Shown here piece after piece: positions 23,672 to 27,096 of a stretch of DNA of 27,096 nucleotides. Position 1 is the stretch's first letter. Each line of letters opens with the position of its first letter. Below the pieces are notes generated by a model. It searched no databases. It was not told the DNA's origin and saw only the letters and a program-made list of their open reading frames with translations. The position numbers were made by a program, and so were the translations under genes. Source of the stretch: a virus; the IMG/VR virus record IMGVR_UViG_3300030117_002972, positions 1 through 27,096 of that record; one strand, 5' to 3'.

Positions 23672-23880
23672 TAATCTCTCCAATCAATTGTAATTTGGTA
23701 AGTAAACATTACTTTCCAAACAGTTAACGAAATATGTATATGCTCCACATTCTTAACTTTTTTGCCAAACTCAAATATAAATCCAATGAAATTAAAAAAC
23801 AATATTTTAAATCCATATATCTTTTTATCTTTGCTTGGAAACCAGTATTGAATCTGTAACAGATACGCTAGTATACTCAT
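23671..23880 (-). CDS. Small aromatic-rich, possibly membrane-associated protein
   Basis: The product has 69 residues, starting at ATG 23880 overlapping the stop of the primase-helicase gene (ATGA) and ending one base into the next ATG (TAATG). It is rich in Phe, Tyr, Trp and Ile, with a hydrophobic stretch of roughly residues 22-38 (YGFKILFFNFIGFIFEFGK) and a later strand-like segment (EHIHISLTVWKVMFTYQI). The translational overlaps on both sides argue for a real gene. I recognise no family with confidence. A small membrane or membrane-proximal protein of the early operon is the simplest reading. Confidence 0.5.
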   Translation of the reverse strand: MSILAYLLQIQYWFPSKDKKIYGFKILFFNFIGFIFEFGKKVKNVEHIHISLTVWKVMFTYQITIDWRD

Positions 23881-25670
23881 ATTCGCTTTAAACGAAATGA
23901 ATCATTGAACTCAAGTTGAACTTCCCATAGTTCACCATCTGTACTTTTTACCATTTTGAGTCTCCTCTCTCTTGTTTTAGAATCACCTTCTAAAACCATT
24001 AACTTACGTGATGCATTTTCTATTGCACCACTACCTTTACCTGCGTAAATATCTAGCGTACCGCTTCTTGCATATTCTCTTGATGTTTGAGATAATTGTA
24101 TGATAATTAAATCATAATTAACTGCAAGGTTACTTAACGCATGTGATATATGACGTAATGATTCGTACTCACCTCTTGTATGTTTAGGTGGTTCTACTAA
24201 ATCAATATAGTCTATAATGATACACGCTGGTGATACCTCTCTTATCTTTTTTCTTATGTCTTCTATAGTTGGACTAATAGTTTGTAACATAAGATGGTCT
24301 AGTTTATCTCTGTGTATATCATACAATGTTCTTACACTATCTCTTTTCATATCCTCACTTGTTGTATTAGATACAACTTGGATATTTCTTCTGTGCATTA
24401 ACCAAGGTGCAAGTTCTAAAGATAGATATAATGTAGGAATTTGTAGTTCTTTTTCTATTTTATCTTCTACTGCATTATAAGCCAATGCAATGTTTTGTGC
24501 TAATGTAGTTTTGTTTGTACCTGTTGGTCCAACAATAGTAACTAACTCGCCTGGATATATAATAGATTCAGTTCCAACTAAACCATATAGTTTAGATAAG
24601 TTAATGCTTACACCTGAAAAGTCTTTTTCCATACGTGTATTTAGTAACGCTTGTAAGTCATCAACGTTAAATACGTCCATAAGATAATCCTTCCTTTTAA
24701 AATGTATACAATTAGGTTGACAATACTGCATCATTATGTTATCCATACAACCGTATTGATACCCTTTTGTGTAAACATCATTTATGTTTGTTATTAATTG
24801 AGATTCTGATAAACCATTATTTTTATTCCAATGGAACATTGCTGCTTTTGTAGCGTTTAATGGTATACCATTTCTTTTAAAGTGAGATATAATACGCATA
24901 GAAGTTATATGTCTTTGTCCTTCTTGTGGATTACTATTATACATATCTTGTACGCAAGGAACAACATTACTAGATACAGTAACATTATTAAATGCTTTTA
25001 CATTAGGTGAATCAAAACTAACTAAGTTCTCTAACTTACCAGTTTGTTCATCTGATGGATATGTATATAAATCATTTCTATCCCACTTTTTACCTAGATT
25101 AGATATTGCTTTATAAGACATACCAAAGAACTGTTCTTCACTTATATATGTTTTATATAAATTAGATTTAAAGTTCTTACTACCTGCACATCTATATAAT
25201 GCTGACCTAGAATACACTGACATATCAGCGTTAGGTATAAGTTTCATCATAGTATTTTTAACTATATAAGGTAAGTTGTTACCAAAATGATTCTCAAAAC
25301 CAAATACATTTGCTGAAACGTCAAAGTGAAAACCTGTACCACTAAAGAACACACATATGCTTTCAGCATCTAAATGTTTTTTTAATAAATCATATACATC
25401 ATGTGCTTTGTCAAGTGTTTTATCACCTGAGTTTTCAACCATATCTATGTCTATAGGTACATAGTCTATACTCCTATAACCGTTATATCCTTTTACACTT
25501 TTATGTTTTTTTACAAAGTCATAGCCTTCATTATCGTATAGATAAACAGAACGGTATACAGGAAAGTTTTTCCCATATACCGCTACTGTTTCTTCTAACT
25601 TGTCAAGTGGAAATAACGAACCTCTTGACATAGGATTACGTAAGGCTATTTCTACATAGCCTGTTTGCAT
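23877..25670 (-). CDS. Fused AEP-type primase and DnaB-like (SF4) replicative helicase
   Basis: The product has 597 residues. The N-terminal third has the archaeo-eukaryotic primase motifs: D74-I-D76 (VPIDIDMV), SGTGFH at 110-115, and R160 with GSKNFKS at 163-169. A PriCT-like helical link (ITSMRIISHFKRNGIPLN) and a Cys cluster (C308, C317, C321) follow. The C-terminal part is a RecA-like DnaB helicase: Walker A GPTGTNKTT (381-389), YLSLEL (415-420), Walker B IIIDYIDL (484-491), a sensor QLSQTSR (525-531), and GAIENASRK, with a late arginine-rich segment (RERRLKMVK). It would unwind DNA and lay down primers in one chain during phage replication. The fusion differs from the TOPRIM primase-helicase of T7. 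Confidence 0.8.
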   Translation of the reverse strand: MQTGYVEIALRNPMSRGSLFPLDKLEETVAVYGKNFPVYRSVYLYDNEGYDFVKKHKSVKGYNGYRSIDYVPIDIDMVENSGDKTLDKAHDVYDLLKKHLDAESICVFFSGTGFHFDVSANVFGFENHFGNNLPYIVKNTMMKLIPNADMSVYSRSALYRCAGSKNFKSNLYKTYISEEQFFGMSYKAISNLGKKWDRNDLYTYPSDEQTGKLENLVSFDSPNVKAFNNVTVSSNVVPCVQDMYNSNPQEGQRHITSMRIISHFKRNGIPLNATKAAMFHWNKNNGLSESQLITNINDVYTKGYQYGCMDNIMMQYCQPNCIHFKRKDYLMDVFNVDDLQALLNTRMEKDFSGVSINLSKLYGLVGTESIIYPGELVTIVGPTGTNKTTLAQNIALAYNAVEDKIEKELQIPTLYLSLELAPWLMHRRNIQVVSNTTSEDMKRDSVRTLYDIHRDKLDHLMLQTISPTIEDIRKKIREVSPACIIIDYIDLVEPPKHTRGEYESLRHISHALSNLAVNYDLIIIQLSQTSREYARSGTLDIYAGKGSGAIENASRKLMVLEGDSKTRERRLKMVKSTDGELWEVQLEFNDSFRLKRI

Positions 25671-25671
25671 A

Positions 25672-26316
25672 CTATGCTCGTATAGAAGGAGAGTGTGAAT
25701 TTTGATTAGATTCTTTTACTGCATCGCTTAAGAAATCTAAATCATTCTTTTCGTTGTATTCTACAATCACCTCATTTTTCTTTGCCCATTCGATATAGGA
25801 TTTTAAATCTGCTACACTTTTAGGGTTATCAGTTCTAGCCATACGTGAATCTACTCTAGTATATACATTCTTTTCACCAGTATTTTTATTAGTGACCTCT
25901 GTTTTATATACATATACAGTAAATGGATATATTTCTGCACCTGTAGTATCAGTATAGTTATTGTTTAAGAAAGTTGCTATATCTGTAATAGGTTCATCTA
26001 CCTTGTTTACCCAAGCACCTTCCTTATTTATACCACCACCAAAACTAATAGCATCAAATAAACTATATAATTTTCGTAGCAATGAAGAATCTTGTATTAC
26101 ACCATCTTCTTTATCAAATGAACCTGTGATTCTTAATTTATTAGAATACTCACTGTTCCTTGTTTTTATTTCTACTATAAGATAGACGTCTGCCCACTCA
26201 TAATTACTAGACATATCTTCAAAAGACAATATCTTAGCATCTTGGAAACCTAACCAAGGTGGTGGTCCATCTAATTTACCGTTACTTGTTTTTTCTTTCT
26301 GTGGTCTATAAGGCAT
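25672..26316 (-). CDS. Putative ssDNA-binding (OB-fold-like) replication protein
   Basis: The product has 214 residues, starting two bases after the previous stop with GAGAG upstream. The sequence is strand-rich in its first 100 residues (GFQDAKILSFEDMSSNYEW, then ADVYLIVEIKTRN and KLRITGSFDK), followed by a Gly-rich turn (FGGGINKEGAWV), YPFTVYVYKTE and a final helical, acidic part (EKNDLDFLSDAVKES). Alternating hydrophobic strands and an acidic, flexible tail fit an ssDNA-binding protein. The position between a predicted annealing protein and the primase-helicase supports that role. There is no diagnostic motif, so a different replication accessory protein is possible. Confidence 0.45.
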   Translation of the reverse strand: MPYRPQKEKTSNGKLDGPPPWLGFQDAKILSFEDMSSNYEWADVYLIVEIKTRNSEYSNKLRITGSFDKEDGVIQDSSLLRKLYSLFDAISFGGGINKEGAWVNKVDEPITDIATFLNNNYTDTTGAEIYPFTVYVYKTEVTNKNTGEKNVYTRVDSRMARTDNPKSVADLKSYIEWAKKNEVIVEYNEKNDLDFLSDAVKESNQNSHSPSIRA

Positions 26317-26318
26317 TC

Positions 26319-26714
26319 TTAACTCTCTTTCTTGCTATTTTGTTGATGCATTGCGTTCATTACCTCATTAGCACTTGCAATGCTTTCTGCACTACCATAT
26401 CCAGCGTTACCTAACGCTCTACCAATAGCACTTGTTTCACAGTTCTCTAATGCACTTGTACCATTTACTTGTCCTTTACTTTCATCTTCTTTAGCATGAC
26501 CTGTAAAGAAACATTCTGGTTGAGTAATATCAGGGATTACTGTTGCTTTTACAATGTATATTCCACCCTCTGCATAAACAATTTTAGTGTCTATGCTTGG
26601 TCCTGGCATATCATTGCTAACAGATAAATGTAACTGACGCAATCTTTCTGCAACAGTTACATACTGTTTACCTCTTATACTTATTGTTTTAATTGAATCT
26701 AAGTTATCGTTCAT
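26319..26714 (-). CDS. Predicted single-strand annealing recombinase (ERF/RAD52-like)
   Basis: The product has 131 residues, starting at ATG 26714 that overlaps the previous stop (ATGA). It has RGKQYVTVAERLRQLH (about residues 14-29), a central beta part (IYIVKATVIPDI), FFTGHAKED, and then NGTSALENCETSAIGRAL and GNAGYGSAESIASANEV. The NxTSALExxETSAIGRALxxxGYG-SIASAxEV pattern is recurrent in phage proteins considered single-strand annealing or RAD52/ERF-like recombinases. They pair complementary ssDNA in recombination-dependent replication. It lies next to the putative ssDNA-binding and primase-helicase genes. The size is at the small end for the family, and the match is by motif memory, not alignment. 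Confidence 0.55.
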   Translation of the reverse strand: MNDNLDSIKTISIRGKQYVTVAERLRQLHLSVSNDMPGPSIDTKIVYAEGGIYIVKATVIPDITQPECFFTGHAKEDESKGQVNGTSALENCETSAIGRALGNAGYGSAESIASANEVMNAMHQQNSKKES

Positions 26715-26944
26715 GGTGTATCTCCTGCAAATTCTCTTGCTCTGTTTAATCTCTCTATTTCATCTTCTATTTTTTCTTTTGGTTCATTTAGAAAAGGACT
26801 ATCTTCTAATTGTAATTTTAATTTTACAATGTTTTTAGATAACTTATCTAATATTTGAAGATGAGTTGTTAATATATCGGAAATATTTCTAACAGAAGAA
26901 CTTATTAGTTGTAAAGATTCAATATCTTTATCTTTTAGGCTCAT
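26711..26944 (-). CDS. Small coiled-coil early protein
   Basis: The product has 77 residues, starting at ATG 26944 with AGGAGG about 11 bases upstream (26954-26959 on the complementary strand). It is an uninterrupted charged helix with hydrophobic heptads (SLQLISSSVRNISDILTTH and LQILDKLSKNIVKLKLQLE), so a coiled-coil dimer is likely. It is the first gene of the leftward operon in this window, its stop overlapping the annealing-protein start. I recognise no family. Confidence 0.5.
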   Translation of the reverse strand: MSLKDKDIESLQLISSSVRNISDILTTHLQILDKLSKNIVKLKLQLEDSPFLNEPKEKIEDEIERLNRAREFAGDTP

Positions 26945-26971
26945 ATTTATGATACCTCCTCTAGTTTTAAG

Positions 26972-26988
26972 TTGTTTAATTTAAACAA
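26972..26988. promoter_or_regulatory. 17-base palindrome upstream of the leftward early operon
   Basis: TTGTTTAA-T-TTAAACAA is a perfect inverted repeat with a single central base, 28 bases before the ATG of the first leftward gene and about 12 bases before its ribosome binding site. The symmetry and place suit a repressor operator or a small RNA hairpin near the 5' end of the early transcript. I see no convincing sigma-70 promoter pair beside it. Confidence 0.45.
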
Positions 26989-26992
26989 GTTA

Positions 26993-27024
26993 GAGCACTT
27001 TTACAATGAAAAATGCTCCTTTTT
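26993..27024 (+). terminator. Hairpin with T-run, rightward orientation
   Basis: GAGCACTTTT (26993-27002), loop ACAATG, and AAAAATGCTC (27009-27018) pair over 10 bases with one C-A mismatch. CTTTTT follows at 27019-27024, giving terminator shape for rightward transcription. There is no rightward gene ending nearby. In the leftward direction the mismatch becomes a G-U pair, but no U-tract follows. Confidence 0.45.
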
Positions 27025-27096
27025 CATCTTATGATTACCAAGACTGTGCCATATATATTTGTGATAACCTCTGTTTGAGATTGCACAAAACAATTG

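Larger units (their letters stand above)
26945..27096. other. Intergenic leader region at window edge
   Basis: About 150 bases contain no open frame that I would call. It holds the ribosome binding site of the first leftward gene, the 17-base palindrome and the hairpin described separately, and AT-rich sequence (ATATATATTTGTGATAACC) toward the window end. A leftward promoter could lie at or beyond the right edge. Confidence 0.5.

Noticed and set aside
24217-24687. Rightward frames within the primase-helicase region
   Set aside because: They are antisense shadows of the helicase, whose Walker motifs are intact on the other strand.
1-27096. tRNA, rRNA, CRISPR array, insertion sequence or integrase with attachment site
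   Set aside because: No cloverleaf, regularly spaced direct repeat, transposase or recombinase motif was recognised by eye; nearly all of the window is occupied by coding sequence.

Overview
This window looks like a segment of a tailed bacteriophage genome. It is strongly AT-rich, with AT-ending codons, and its genes are packed with stop/start overlaps such as ATGA, TAATG and TAGTG. No bacterial housekeeping genes, tRNA, rRNA, CRISPR array or insertion sequence is visible. The structural genes (a nozzle-like protein, a fibre, a Q-rich ejection-type protein and a giant protein) resemble those of short-tailed (podovirus-like) phages. The base composition and small-protein families suggest a marine phage of a low-GC host. 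SAR11-like alphaproteobacteria or flavobacteria are possible hosts, but the sequence does not settle this.

Layout. Positions 1-22459 form one rightward (+) block. It starts with small membrane and coiled-coil proteins of lysis type (1-566), then small unknown genes, two very basic histone-H1-like proteins (1060-1690), a pair of related tiny membrane proteins (1693-2006), a zinc ribbon protein and a calcineurin-type metallophosphoesterase (2006-3060). Virion genes follow: a peptidoglycan-binding-like protein, a 1115-residue nozzle-like protein, a fibre, two ejection-type internal proteins, a small NNPG-type predicted cell-wall protein, a 3272-residue giant protein and a 554-residue companion. 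A hairpin at 22493-22523 ends this block. Positions 22505-26944 form one leftward (-) block of early/replication type. Read from the right it holds a coiled-coil protein, a predicted single-strand annealing protein, a putative ssDNA-binding protein, a fused AEP primase-DnaB-type helicase, a small membrane-like protein, a winged-helix protein, an HNH endonuclease and two small proteins. The last 150 bases hold a palindrome and a hairpin upstream of that block.

Most notable is the giant gene at 10987-20805. About 40% of the way in, it carries the double-psi beta-barrel RNA polymerase signature: an upstream DG segment, an RxP motif, and GGADLDGDKM with three aspartates. Further on, a complete SLOG/YpsA-type (putative molybdenum-carrier family) nucleotide-binding domain is inserted near the C-terminal third. 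My reading is that this is a virion-packaged, ejected RNA polymerase of the two-barrel kind, comparable in concept to crAss-like phage gp66 and by analogy to N4 vRNAP. It could transcribe the leftward early genes on entry, and the SLOG module could bind or remove a host nucleotide signal. No other RNA polymerase is visible in the window. The polymerase and SLOG assignments rest on motif recognition; their biological roles are inference.
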